Below are positions 52,476 to 61,541 of a stretch of DNA of 64,000 nt, piece after piece. Position 1 is the first letter of the stretch, and each line of letters opens with the position of its first letter. The notes beneath the pieces are model-generated. The model worked only from the letters and a program-made list of their open reading frames with translations, was not told the origin of the DNA and searched no databases. The stretch is from Desulfovibrionales bacterium (GTDB lineage: Bacteria; Desulfobacterota; Desulfovibrionia; Desulfovibrionales; Desulfonatronaceae): NCBI GenBank assembly GCA_007693505.1, contig REDL01000056.1, positions 1 through 64,000 on the forward strand. Reading direction: 5' to 3'. A program made the position numbers and the translations under genes.

Positions 52476-54022
52476 TGCTGACAGACAACGTCGTCATCCT
52501 CGATTACGGCTCCCAGTACACCCAACTGATCGCTCGCCGTGTGCGGGAGGCTGGGGTCTACTCGGAAATTCACCCGTGCACGATCTCCACGGAGGAGTTG
52601 CACAATCTGCAGCCCAAGGCGCTGATTCTTTCCGGTGGACCGGCCAGTGTGACCAACAACGAGGCCCCGGCCATCGATCCGGTGGTTCTGGATTGGGGTC
52701 TGCCGATTCTGGGCATCTGCTATGGCATGCAGCTTCTGGCCCACATCTGCGGCGGCAAGGTTGTTCCGGCCCAGGACAGGGAGTATGGGCGAGCCGAACT
52801 GTTCATCAGCGCTGATTCGCCCTTGTGGGAGGGTGTGGTGCAAACAGAAGGGCTCAAGGTTTGGATGTCTCATGGAGACAAGGTTCTTGCCCCGCCTCCT
52901 GAGTTCATTCCTCTGGCTCGGACCCCGCGGGTGGATGTGGCGGCCATGGCTGATGAGGCCCGAAAGATCTACGCCTTGCAGTTTCATCCGGAAGTCGCGC
53001 ATACCGAGGACGGTGACACCATCCTACGTAACTTTTTATTCCGGATCGCCAAACTGAAGCCGACCTGGAACATGGCCTCATTTCTGGAAGATAATTTGCA
53101 TGCTCTGCGCCATCGGATTGGTGACAATGAGCAGGTGATTTGCGCGCTCAGTGGCGGCGTGGATTCCACCGTGGTCGCCGTAATGCTGCACAAGGCTATT
53201 GGCCGCCGGCTTCACTGCGTCCTGGTGGACAATGGCCTGCTCCGCATGGGCGAAGGTGAAGAGATCGTGGCCTACCTGCGTCAACATTTCGACCTGAACC
53301 TGCATTATGCCCAGTCGCAGGACCTGTTCCTCTCCCGGCTCAAGGGCGTCGAGGATCCTGAGCAAAAGCGCAAGATCATCGGCCGCACCTTTATCGAAGT
53401 CTTTGAGCACGAAGCCAAGTCCCTCACCGGCATCAAGTACTTGGCTCAGGGCACCCTCTATCCAGACGTCATTGAGAGCATTTCTTTCAAAGGGCCTTCC
53501 GCGGTGATCAAGAGTCATCACAACGTCGGTGGTTTGCCGGAAAAAATGGACCTGGAACTTATTGAACCCCTGCGGGAACTGTTCAAGGATGAGGTGCGCA
53601 AAGTAGCCGTCGAGCTGGGGCTGCCGGATTTCATCGTCTGGCGGCATCCCTTTCCAGGGCCCGGGTTGGCCATCCGCATTCTGGGCGAGGTTACTCCGGA
53701 GCGGCTGCACATCCTGCAACAGGCCGACAAGATCGTGCACAACGAACTAATGGCCGCCGGCTGGTACTACAAAGTTTGGCAAGGTTTCGCCGTGCTCCTG
53801 CCTCTGAAAACCGTGGGCGTGATGGGGGACGAGCGGACCTACGAGCACGTCGTGGCCCTGCGCATCGTGGACAGCATCGACGCCATGACCGCGGACTGGT
53901 CCCGGGTGCCATCGGAAATCCTGGCCCTGATTTCCAACCGGATCATTAACGAAGTCAAAGGCGTGAACCGGGTGGTGCTGGACATTTCCTCCAAACCGCC
54001 CAGCACCATTGAGTGGGAGTAG
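52472..54022 (+). CDS. guaA: GMP synthase (glutamine-hydrolysing)
   Basis: 516 residues. It aminates XMP to GMP using glutamine and ATP. The amidotransferase domain (1-200) has [37 protein letters not shown] (Cys nucleophile about 84) and [13 protein letters not shown]. The synthetase domain has the PP-loop [20 protein letters not shown] and the C-terminal dimerisation domain ends [18 protein letters not shown]. Start codons ATGATG overlap the guaB stop. tatB follows after 6 bp. Confidence 0.97.
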   Translation: MMLTDNVVILDYGSQYTQLIARRVREAGVYSEIHPCTISTEELHNLQPKALILSGGPASVTNNEAPAIDPVVLDWGLPILGICYGMQLLAHICGGKVVPAQDREYGRAELFISADSPLWEGVVQTEGLKVWMSHGDKVLAPPPEFIPLARTPRVDVAAMADEARKIYALQFHPEVAHTEDGDTILRNFLFRIAKLKPTWNMASFLEDNLHALRHRIGDNEQVICALSGGVDSTVVAVMLHKAIGRRLHCVLVDNGLLRMGEGEEIVAYLRQHFDLNLHYAQSQDLFLSRLKGVEDPEQKRKIIGRTFIEVFEHEAKSLTGIKYLAQGTLYPDVIESISFKGPSAVIKSHHNVGGLPEKMDLELIEPLRELFKDEVRKVAVELGLPDFIVWRHPFPGPGLAIRILGEVTPERLHILQQADKIVHNELMAAGWYYKVWQGFAVLLPLKTVGVMGDERTYEHVVALRIVDSIDAMTADWSRVPSEILALISNRIINEVKGVNRVVLDISSKPPSTIEWE

Positions 54023-54028
54023 AGAGAC

Positions 54029-54631
54029 ATGTTCGGAATCGGTACAACAGAGCTGATCATCATCTTGCTTGTGGCCCTCATCGTCCTTGGACCGACCCAG
54101 CTTCCCGGCATTGCCCGTTCCCTGGGCAAGGCCCTGGGGGAGTTTCGTCGCGTGACCACGGATGTTCAGCGTACCCTGAACCTGGAGGCGGCAAAGATCG
54201 AAGACGATGAGCGAGAAAAAAAGAAAGCTGCTGAAGCCACCAAAAAAGCTGAGGCACAGCGCTCGCCAGCCACAGATGCGTCTCCTGCCCCACAGGCCTC
54301 GACAGCAAAAGTGCCTTCTCCAGTGGCTCCTTCAACGCCTTCCTCGGAATCTCCAGCGGACCTTCCTTCGGACCGCTTTGAGGGCAGAGGGGAGCAGGAA
54401 TTTCCACCTCCAGGCTCTGTGGATGCTGACCCCTACCATGCCGAACGGCACGAAGCTTCCGCAGTGGAGAAACAGCGCCAAGCGATGACGACTCCTGGTC
54501 CCTCAGAAGACCAACGGACCACACAGGAGGCTCCCGCAGCCAGTGTGACGGGCGATGCCACCCAGGCCAAGCAGACTGAGAGAGAACGTTCTGAGCCGTC
54601 CACGTCCTCAAACACCAAGGACTCGGCATGA
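54029..54631 (+). CDS. tatB: Twin-arginine translocase subunit TatB (TatA/B family)
   Basis: 200 residues. One membrane helix at 7-23 (ELIIILLVALIVLGPTQLPG) with Glu8 and the Gly-Pro hinge, then an amphipathic helix (IARSLGKALGEFRRVTTDVQ) and a long Pro/Ser/Glu-rich tail. The length and the Glu8-GP pattern favour TatB over TatA, though deltaproteobacterial TatA proteins can look similar. With TatC it exports folded proteins carrying RR signal peptides. It overlaps tatC by 4 bp. Confidence 0.87.
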   Translation: MFGIGTTELIIILLVALIVLGPTQLPGIARSLGKALGEFRRVTTDVQRTLNLEAAKIEDDEREKKKAAEATKKAEAQRSPATDASPAPQASTAKVPSPVAPSTPSSESPADLPSDRFEGRGEQEFPPPGSVDADPYHAERHEASAVEKQRQAMTTPGPSEDQRTTQEAPAASVTGDATQAKQTERERSEPSTSSNTKDSA

Positions 54632-55428
54632 ACGTGACAACCCAGAACAATCCGGAGCAGCATCAGGAATCCTCAGAGGATTTGAAAGAAATGACCCTCA
54701 TGGATCACCTGGGAGAGTTGCGGATCCGGCTGACCCGTTGCGCCGTGGCCGCGATCCTGGGTTTTCTGATTTGCTACGCGTTTTCCAAACAGCTCTTTGG
54801 GATCATGATGGCTCCGCTGATGGAGGTCATGCCCCCGGACAGCACCCTGATCTTCACGGGCCTGCCCGAGGCCTTTTTTACCTATGTCAAAACGGCCTTT
54901 GTGGCCGGTCTCTTTTTGGTCAGTCCTTACCTCTTTTACCAGATCTGGCAATTTATCGCCCCTGGACTCTACGAGCACGAACGGAAACACATGATCCCCA
55001 TCGCGGTGATTTCCGCGCTGTTTTTCATCAGTGGCGCCCTGTTCGGCTATTTCGTTGTTTTCCCTTTTGGCTTTGAATTCTTCATGGGGTATGCCGACGA
55101 AATGATCCGACCAATGCCCAGCCTCAGGGAATATTTCAGCTTTTCCTTGAAGCTGTTGCTGGCCTTTGGTGTGATCTTCGAGTTGCCATTGTTTATTTTC
55201 TTCCTGGCACGGCTTGGGTTGGTGACGCCCGCCTCGCTGCGCAAGAAACGCAAATACGCCATCCTGCTCTCCTTCGTTGTGGCCGCCATTCTGACGCCAC
55301 CGGATGGAATCACCCAGATCCTGATGTCCGGCCCATTGATCATTCTCTATGAGGTCAGCATTTATGTAGCCCACTTTTTCGGTAAGAAGAAGCCCAAGGA
55401 CAAGGAAGCTGAGGAATCCGACCAATGA
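54628..55428 (+). CDS. tatC: Twin-arginine translocase subunit TatC
   Basis: 266 residues, six membrane helices. Conserved TatC elements: MTLMDHLGELRIRLTRCAVA, LPEAFFTYVKTAFVAGLFLV, PYLFYQIWQFIAPGLYEHER and YAILLSFVVAAILTPPDGIT. It recognises the twin-arginine signal. The C-terminal tail is charged ([14 protein letters not shown]). Four-bp overlaps on both sides (tatB, yicC) indicate tight coupling. Confidence 0.96.
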   Translation: MNVTTQNNPEQHQESSEDLKEMTLMDHLGELRIRLTRCAVAAILGFLICYAFSKQLFGIMMAPLMEVMPPDSTLIFTGLPEAFFTYVKTAFVAGLFLVSPYLFYQIWQFIAPGLYEHERKHMIPIAVISALFFISGALFGYFVVFPFGFEFFMGYADEMIRPMPSLREYFSFSLKLLLAFGVIFELPLFIFFLARLGLVTPASLRKKRKYAILLSFVVAAILTPPDGITQILMSGPLIILYEVSIYVAHFFGKKKPKDKEAEESDQ

Positions 55429-56348
55429 CCACACCGGTTGTGGGACAAGTCCGAAGCATGACCGGCTTTGGAAGTTCATCACTTCAGGATGATCACGGCC
55501 GCCAAAACTGGGAAGTGCGTACGGTTAATTCCCGGTATCTGGAGATCAAATGGCGGATACCGGGGTATTGTCGTCGCCTGGAGCATGCCTGGGAAAAAAC
55601 CGTTCGTTCCCAATTGGCTCGTGGGCGCGTGGAGATCAGCCTGGATTTCCGACTTAGCCACCCTGATGTTGTTTGTCCTACTTTGGATATCGTGCAAGCC
55701 CAGGGGGTCCTGAATCAAATTCGGGAACTGGCGGAACAGGCGGACATACCGTTTCAGCCCGACCTGAACCAGTTGGTGCACCAGACGAGCCTTTGGCGGG
55801 ATCCTACAGGGGATTTGCCCGAGGCGATGATTCAGTCCTTAAACACCGGACTGTGTCTGGTCCTGGATGACGTCCAGAAGTTTCGTTCCCGGGAGGGCTG
55901 TATTCTTCGTGATGACATCCTGTTACGGTTGGAACGCATGAAGCGGATCGCAACCGAAATTCAGGAACAGGTAGGCCAACGTGCACCCAGACGGCTTGAG
56001 GTGTTGCGGGAGCGTGTCAACACGCTGCTCCAGAGCATCAAAATCGGATCGAATGACGTATCCCTTGTTCTGGATGAACCTCGGCTGTTGCAAGAGATCG
56101 CCCTGATCGCGGATCGTCTGGACGTTAGCGAGGAACTCACTCGGCTCTCAGCGCACCTCGAGGAAGCGGTCCGCATCCTGAACCAGCTTTCAGATTCCGG
56201 TAGGCGCCTGGACTTTTTGTTTCAGGAGTGTCTGCGAGAGATCTCCACCTGCGGCAACAAGATTCAGGACGCCGACGTCAGCCGAGAGGTCGTGGCGTTC
56301 AAGGCGGAGTTGGAGAAATGTCGCGAGCAGGTCCAAAACCTGGAATAG
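55425..56348 (+). CDS. YicC family endoribonuclease
   Basis: 307 residues. N-terminal [20 protein letters not shown] and [17 protein letters not shown] and C-terminal [20 protein letters not shown] plus [20 protein letters not shown] are the YicC_N and DUF1732 signatures. E. coli YicC is described as an endoribonuclease linked to RNA turnover. The gene commonly precedes gmk, as here with remA between. Start overlaps tatC by 4 bp. Confidence 0.9.
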   Translation: MTTPVVGQVRSMTGFGSSSLQDDHGRQNWEVRTVNSRYLEIKWRIPGYCRRLEHAWEKTVRSQLARGRVEISLDFRLSHPDVVCPTLDIVQAQGVLNQIRELAEQADIPFQPDLNQLVHQTSLWRDPTGDLPEAMIQSLNTGLCLVLDDVQKFRSREGCILRDDILLRLERMKRIATEIQEQVGQRAPRRLEVLRERVNTLLQSIKIGSNDVSLVLDEPRLLQEIALIADRLDVSEELTRLSAHLEEAVRILNQLSDSGRRLDFLFQECLREISTCGNKIQDADVSREVVAFKAELEKCREQVQNLE

Positions 56349-56382
56349 AAGCTCCATTAACCTTCAGCCGAGGAAATGCGCA

Positions 56383-56652
56383 ATGTCCAAGACGAGCCTC
56401 CTGAATATTGGTTACGGCAATTTTGTGGTTAGTTCCAGGATCATCACCATTGTCAACCCAACTTCTTCTCCAATGCGCCGCCTGCGTGAGGAAGCCAAGG
56501 CGGACAAGCGGCTGATTGACGCGACGCAAGGACGAAAAACCCGCTCCATCGTCATTACCGACTCCAACCACGTTATCCTCTCCGCTATCCAGGCCGAAAC
56601 CATAGGGCAGCGCTTTACGATCCGAGACGACATGGCGGAGGAGGACAAGTAG
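56383..56652 (+). CDS. RemA-like DUF370 regulator
   Basis: 89 residues: [40 protein letters not shown] and [20 protein letters not shown] match DUF370/RemA. In Bacillus, RemA is a ring-forming DNA-binding activator of biofilm genes. In proteobacteria the role is untested, but the yicC-remA-gmk neighbourhood recurs. It ends one base before the gmk start. Confidence 0.88.
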   Translation: MSKTSLLNIGYGNFVVSSRIITIVNPTSSPMRRLREEAKADKRLIDATQGRKTRSIVITDSNHVILSAIQAETIGQRFTIRDDMAEEDK

Positions 56653-56653
56653 C

Positions 56654-57298
56654 ATGAGTGGGGTTTCCAAGAGATCCCGTCAAGGCGTCCTGTTGGTGAT
56701 CAGCGCCCCATCGGGTGCGGGAAAAAGCACGCTGATCAATAAACTCCGCGTTGAGTTCAACCGATTGGCATTTTCCGTATCCTACACCACTCGTTTGCCC
56801 AGGGAAGGTGAGGTGGACGGCAGAGAATATCATTTTGTCGACCCGGACATGTTTTCCCGTCTCCGGGAGACAGGCGAACTCGCTGAATGGGCGGAAGTTC
56901 ACGGACATTTCTATGGGACCTCCAGACCGGCGGTCCAGCGGATGCTGGCAGAAGGACGGGATGTCCTCTTTGACATTGATGTTCAAGGCTCTCGGCAACT
57001 TCGTCAAGCCTTCAGCCAGGGTGCGTTCGTCTTCTTGTTTCCTCCTTCGATGCAGGTTCTTGAGCAGCGCTTGCGGGGCCGGGGTACAGAGAGCGAACAG
57101 TCCGTGGCCCAGCGGCTGGCCAATGCCCGCCATGAGCTGGAACAGGCCGATTCCCTTGATTATTGGATCATAAACGACAATTTGGAACAGGCATACCAGG
57201 AGCTCCGCGCTGTCTACCTGGCTGAAACCCTGCGCCGTTTCTATCATCCAAGGCTTCAGGAAGATGTCTTGCAAGATGGCAGCGACCCAGCCACCTAG
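56654..57298 (+). CDS. gmk: Guanylate kinase
   Basis: 214 residues. It phosphorylates GMP to GDP. P-loop VISAPSGAGKSTLINKLRVE, GMP-binding VSYTTRLPREGEVDGREYHF, HGHFYGTSRPAVQRMLAEGR and DVLFDIDVQGSRQLRQ are canonical. It continues the GMP route of guaB and guaA in the same gene run. pyrF follows after 10 bp. Confidence 0.96.
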   Translation: MSGVSKRSRQGVLLVISAPSGAGKSTLINKLRVEFNRLAFSVSYTTRLPREGEVDGREYHFVDPDMFSRLRETGELAEWAEVHGHFYGTSRPAVQRMLAEGRDVLFDIDVQGSRQLRQAFSQGAFVFLFPPSMQVLEQRLRGRGTESEQSVAQRLANARHELEQADSLDYWIINDNLEQAYQELRAVYLAETLRRFYHPRLQEDVLQDGSDPAT

Positions 57299-57308
57299 CG
57301 AGGAACCC

Positions 57309-58061
57309 ATGGCCGAACTCATCGTCGCCCTGGATACACCGGATCTTGGGAAAGCTCTGGAACTTGTCGAGCGCCTGCATCCGTATACCAATTGGTTCAA
57401 GGTCGGTTTGGAGCTGTTTTCCGCGTCCGGCCCTCGGGCTGTGGAGGCGGTTCAGGCCAAAAATGGGATCGTCTTTCTTGATCTGAAATACATGGATATT
57501 CCCAACACGGTCCAGTCCGCGGTCCATGTGGCTGCGGGACTGGGGGTGAAAATGCTCACCGTGCACCTTTCCGGTGGCCAGAGAATGATTCATGCCGCAA
57601 GAGAAGGAATCCGCTCGGGCACGCCATCGCGTGCGGCCCCTCCCATCTTGGTCGGGGTGACCATGCTCACCAGCTTGAATCAGCAGGATATCTCCTGGAT
57701 GGGGCGGGAGGCCGCGGCAGAAGGGCCAAGCCCGGGAGAACTGGCCCTGGACTTGGCTGAACGTGGATATCAGTGGGGAGCGGACGGCGTCGTCTGTTCG
57801 GCCAGGGAAGCCGCTCAAATCAAGTCCATCAATGGAACGGGCTGCATTTGTGTCACGCCGGGCATCCGGATGCCCCTCGGTGCGCAGGATTTGGTCCCCC
57901 AAGATGACCAGTCCCGGACGCTCACTCCAGGTGAGGCTGTCAGAGCCGGTGCGGACTTTCTTGTCGTGGGTCGACCGATTACAAGGGCTGTTGACCCCGC
58001 ACACGCCGCAATGACTTTTCTGCACGCCATGGCCGAGAAGAATGAAAGGAGGCACCCATGA
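57309..58061 (+). CDS. pyrF: Orotidine 5'-phosphate decarboxylase
   Basis: 250 residues from the ATG at 57309 (GAGGAA upstream; the frame is open from 57264). It decarboxylates OMP to UMP. Catalytic D-x-K-x-x-D is seen as FLDLKYMDIPNTV (D58, K60, D63), with the usual His after Phe replaced by Met. VGLELFSASG holds the substrate Lys32 region, and CVTPGIRMP and FLVVGRPITRAVDP bind phosphate. It overlaps the TPR gene by 4 bp. Confidence 0.95.
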   Translation: MAELIVALDTPDLGKALELVERLHPYTNWFKVGLELFSASGPRAVEAVQAKNGIVFLDLKYMDIPNTVQSAVHVAAGLGVKMLTVHLSGGQRMIHAAREGIRSGTPSRAAPPILVGVTMLTSLNQQDISWMGREAAAEGPSPGELALDLAERGYQWGADGVVCSAREAAQIKSINGTGCICVTPGIRMPLGAQDLVPQDDQSRTLTPGEAVRAGADFLVVGRPITRAVDPAHAAMTFLHAMAEKNERRHP

Positions 58062-58834
58062 CCGACCAAACCGGCTCGACCTCCCAAAAACAACAACCAT
58101 CCAAGGAGCGGATCAAAGGGGTTTTCTCCACCCAGATTTTGTCCAAGGTCGGAACGGGCACGACCATGCGCAAGACGATCCAAAAAAGCTACTGGTTCGC
58201 CAATGAGCTGGATGATCAGACCATTGAAATTCAGCCGCTCAACGTGAACTATGTTCCCTCCGGTCCGAAGAACATTATTCCGAAAGACGAGTTTCTGGAT
58301 AAATTTTCACCGGAGCCGGAGTTTTATACGGTCACGGTCATGCCCAAGATGCGCGAATTGGAAAAAACCGTTGCTCGCGGAGACCGTCACCGCAAGCGTG
58401 GTGAAACCTACAGCGCGGAACTCGAATACGGCAATGCCATCAAGGTCGACGAGGAGAACGTTCGTGCCAACTTCGGGCTGGGGTTGACCTATCTCGAGCG
58501 GGGAAACACAGACAAGGCCCAGGACATCTTTGAGCGGCTGGTCAAAATCGAAGCGGCTTACGAACCGGTGCACAAGCATTTGTTTAATGAGTTTGGGATC
58601 AGCCTGCGCAAGAACAAAATGATTGATCAGGCCTTGGCCTATTATGCACGCGCCTTGGAGCTCTCGGACAAGGACGAGAATCTCTACTGTAATATTGCCC
58701 GGCTCTATTTGGAACACAAGGATATCCCCAATACCTTGGAAATGCTGCGCAGAGCCTTGGAGATCAATCCGGATATGCCGGAAGCCAACAAGTTTATGGC
58801 TTTTCTCAAAAACAAGGGCTTGGTTGCGCCCTGA
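58058..58834 (+). CDS. Tetratricopeptide repeat protein, unknown role
   Basis: 258 residues. Residues 18-90 form a basic, non-TPR domain (RIKGVFSTQILSKVGTGTTM, SYWFANELDDQTIEIQPLNV) that I do not recognise. Residues about 105-250 contain about four TPR units (YSAELEYGNAIKVDEENVRA, LGLTYLERGNTDKAQDIFER, QALAYYARALELSDKDENLY, LEMLRRALEINPDMPEANKF). No signal peptide. The 4-bp overlap with pyrF places it firmly in the operon. Confidence 0.8.
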   Translation: MTDQTGSTSQKQQPSKERIKGVFSTQILSKVGTGTTMRKTIQKSYWFANELDDQTIEIQPLNVNYVPSGPKNIIPKDEFLDKFSPEPEFYTVTVMPKMRELEKTVARGDRHRKRGETYSAELEYGNAIKVDEENVRANFGLGLTYLERGNTDKAQDIFERLVKIEAAYEPVHKHLFNEFGISLRKNKMIDQALAYYARALELSDKDENLYCNIARLYLEHKDIPNTLEMLRRALEINPDMPEANKFMAFLKNKGLVAP

Positions 58835-58891
58835 GCCTTTCATCCTTGCTGGCATTTAGGTGAGCGTGGCAAGGAAGACAAAGGAGCTTTG

Positions 58892-59791
58892 GTGGCTTTT
58901 CACGAACGAGGGCAAAAATTTCTTAATGAGTTACCGGGGATTAAGCACGACCTCCCGGTTTCCCCCACGATGTTCCAGGCATTGTTCACGTTGACCAGCG
59001 AACAGTCCAAGGCTTCACTGGAGGACATCGCAAGGATCATTGAAAAGGATCAGGGCTTGACTGTCCGCATCCTGACCATGGCCAATTCAGCATATTACGG
59101 ATTGCAATCCCAGGTCAGCTCGATCCACCGGGCAGTTATCCTTCTGGGGCTGAAAGAGATTCGCAGACTGGTTTTATTGTTGAATATCCGTTCTTTGGAA
59201 CGGCGTCTGGATCCTGATCTGTTTGACGTCGCGGCCCATTGGCGGCATCAGGTCACCGTGGGCCACGCCGCCAAGATCATGGCAACACACACTCCAGACA
59301 TTGATCCGGGCGAACTGTTCACCATTGGTTTGCTGCACGACTTGGGCAAGGTGATCATCGCTCTCTACCGCCCCCAGGATTGGCGGATCATTCTCGAACT
59401 TAGCGCAACCAAGAACCTCCCTTTGTTCATTGCCGAGGACGCCTATTGGGGGCTGGACCACGCCTTGATCGGATCAATGACCCTGAAGTCCTGGTTTCTG
59501 CCGGCTTCCTTGACCGAGCCCATCAATTGGCACCATGCTCCTGAATTGGCCCAGGGCTATGCTGTGCAGGCCAGAATGATTCGCCTAGTGGATGTTCTGG
59601 TACGGCATCAGGCAGACACGCGCGATGACGAGGGGGGATGGCCGGACGAGGAGCTTTCAGCCAGGGACATGCGTACGCTTCGTCTGCCCGAAGACCTTGG
59701 GCAAACCCTGATTCCAGATTTACTGGCCTCAAGCCGAACCGATCTGTTCCTGCAGGGACTGGGCATCACCGAGGCCTCCAGGTCAGCCTGA
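58892..59791 (+). CDS. HDOD-domain signalling protein (second in window)
   Basis: 299 residues. The GTG at 58892 has AAGGAG 5 bp upstream; a TTG at 58889 is too close to it. HDOD motifs: LPVSPTMFQALFTLTSEQSK, IEKDQGLTVRILTMANSAYY, RAVILLGLKEIRRLVLLLNI and FTIGLLHDLGKVIIALYRPQ. No output domain is attached. Such proteins bind signalling partners and rarely show HD-type catalysis. recJ starts 24 bp later. Confidence 0.84.
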   Translation: MAFHERGQKFLNELPGIKHDLPVSPTMFQALFTLTSEQSKASLEDIARIIEKDQGLTVRILTMANSAYYGLQSQVSSIHRAVILLGLKEIRRLVLLLNIRSLERRLDPDLFDVAAHWRHQVTVGHAAKIMATHTPDIDPGELFTIGLLHDLGKVIIALYRPQDWRIILELSATKNLPLFIAEDAYWGLDHALIGSMTLKSWFLPASLTEPINWHHAPELAQGYAVQARMIRLVDVLVRHQADTRDDEGGWPDEELSARDMRTLRLPEDLGQTLIPDLLASSRTDLFLQGLGITEASRSA

Positions 59792-59815
59792 AAGCCCTCC
59801 ACCTTCGCCTTCAAC

Positions 59816-61537
59816 ATGCACACGCTCCCTACCTTTGCCGACAAGGCCTGGACATTTCGTTCCTCGTTGCCCGCGGAACGTCAGGTTCTGGACTTGGCAG
59901 CTGACCTGGACGTTTCGCCGCTTCTGGTTCGTTTGCTCTGGACCAGAGGGCTGCAAAGCGTTGAGGCAATGGATCTGTTCTTAGATCCCGGACTGCGCCA
60001 TTTGGCCCTGCCAGATCAATGGTGTGGTTTGATGCATGCCGGGGAGACCATTGCCAGGGCTCTTTCCCAGGGCAAGAAGCCGACCGTTTGGGGCGATTAC
60101 GATGTGGACGGGATTACCAGCACCGCGCTGTTGCTGTTGTTTTTACAGGCAAGGGGCATTGCCGCTGATTACCACATTCCGCACCGACAAACCGAGGGTT
60201 ATGGCCTGAACAGGTCGGGAATTGAAACCCTTGCTGATCGCGGCACAGGTCTGCTGATCACTGTGGATTGCGGCATCAGCCACCTTCAGGAAGTTGGACG
60301 GGCCAAGGAACTGGGTATGATCGTGGTGGTTTCCGACCACCACCTGCCCGGCCCCGATCTTCCAGTTGCGGACGCGATCATGAATCCCAAGATCGGTGAA
60401 TGCCCTTGTCCCAACCTGGCCGGAGTGGGTGTGGCCTTTCTCCTGGCCGCGGTGCTCAACCGGATGCTCCCCGGCAAGCATCTGGACATGCGCCAATTCC
60501 TTGATTTGGTGGCCTTGGGCACGATAGCGGACATCGTGGAGTTGACCGGACAAAACCGAATTCTGGCCAAGAACGGCTTGGCCATGCTCAAGGAGGGCAA
60601 GCGACCGGGCATCGTGGCCCTGAAGGAAGTCTGCGGATACAAACCGGGCGCGGTGCTGGACGAGGACCGGGTCGGCTTTGGATTGGCCCCCCGGATCAAT
60701 GCCGCCGGTCGGCTGGGCCACGCTGAAACCGCCCTGCGGCTGTTGCTGGCCCCGGACCTGACCGAGGCCAGGGAACTGGCCAAGGAACTGGACGGCTTCA
60801 ACACCAGCCGTCGGAGTATCGGCAAGGAAATCCAGGAGGAAGCCCTGCGCCTAGCCCTGGAGCAGAAGGGCCGCTTCGGGCTGGTGCTGCACGCCCCGCA
60901 CTGGCACGAAGGCGTCATCGGCATCATTGCTTCCAAGGTCGCGGAAACCCATTACCGTCCGGCCATCATCCTCACGGACCACGAATCCGGCCATCTCAAG
61001 GGATCCGGGCGGAGTATCCCGCAGTTCTCGCTCTACGATGGCCTTGTGGCCTGCCAACACCTGCTCCAGGGTTTTGGCGGCCACAGCCAGGCCGCCGGGC
61101 TGCGGCTGCGCCGGGACGACCTCCCGGCCTTTCAGGAGGCCTTCGATACCAAGGTGGCCCAAACCCTGAACCACACCCCGCCCACCCCTACCCTGGTCCT
61201 GGACGCCCCGCTGGGGTTTGGGGAAATCGATTACGACCTGCTCAAGGAGTTGGAACTCCTGGCCCCCTTCGGCGCGGCCAACCCCAAGCCGCTGTTCCTC
61301 TCTCCCCAGGTGGTCGTGCGCAACCGCAAGCCCGTGGGCGCGGACCATGTCTTTCTTGATCTTCGCGACGAGGGGGCCGAGGTGACCATGCGGGCCAAGG
61401 CCTGGAACCAGGCCGAAAACCTGCCTCGAAGCATCACGGGAAAAAGCATGCTGTTGGCCTATACCCCGAAATTCAACGAATTCAACGGCGTGACAAGCAT
61501 TGAGCTGGCCTTGCGGGACTGGGCGCTTCAGGGATGA
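59816..61537 (+). CDS. recJ: Single-stranded-DNA-specific exonuclease RecJ
   Basis: 573 residues. DHH phosphoesterase motifs: TVWGDYDVDGITSTALLLLF, GLLITVDCGISHLQEV, VVVSDHHLPGPDLP (DHH) and PRINAAGRLGHAETALRLLL. The DHHA1 part has GVIGIIASKVAETHYRPAII and GFGGHSQAAGLRLRRDDLPA, followed by an OB-fold C-terminus. It degrades single-stranded DNA 5' to 3' in recombination and repair. Four bp separate it from the GT4 gene. Confidence 0.95.
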   Translation: MHTLPTFADKAWTFRSSLPAERQVLDLAADLDVSPLLVRLLWTRGLQSVEAMDLFLDPGLRHLALPDQWCGLMHAGETIARALSQGKKPTVWGDYDVDGITSTALLLLFLQARGIAADYHIPHRQTEGYGLNRSGIETLADRGTGLLITVDCGISHLQEVGRAKELGMIVVVSDHHLPGPDLPVADAIMNPKIGECPCPNLAGVGVAFLLAAVLNRMLPGKHLDMRQFLDLVALGTIADIVELTGQNRILAKNGLAMLKEGKRPGIVALKEVCGYKPGAVLDEDRVGFGLAPRINAAGRLGHAETALRLLLAPDLTEARELAKELDGFNTSRRSIGKEIQEEALRLALEQKGRFGLVLHAPHWHEGVIGIIASKVAETHYRPAIILTDHESGHLKGSGRSIPQFSLYDGLVACQHLLQGFGGHSQAAGLRLRRDDLPAFQEAFDTKVAQTLNHTPPTPTLVLDAPLGFGEIDYDLLKELELLAPFGAANPKPLFLSPQVVVRNRKPVGADHVFLDLRDEGAEVTMRAKAWNQAENLPRSITGKSMLLAYTPKFNEFNGVTSIELALRDWALQG

Positions 61538-61541
61538 TTGC

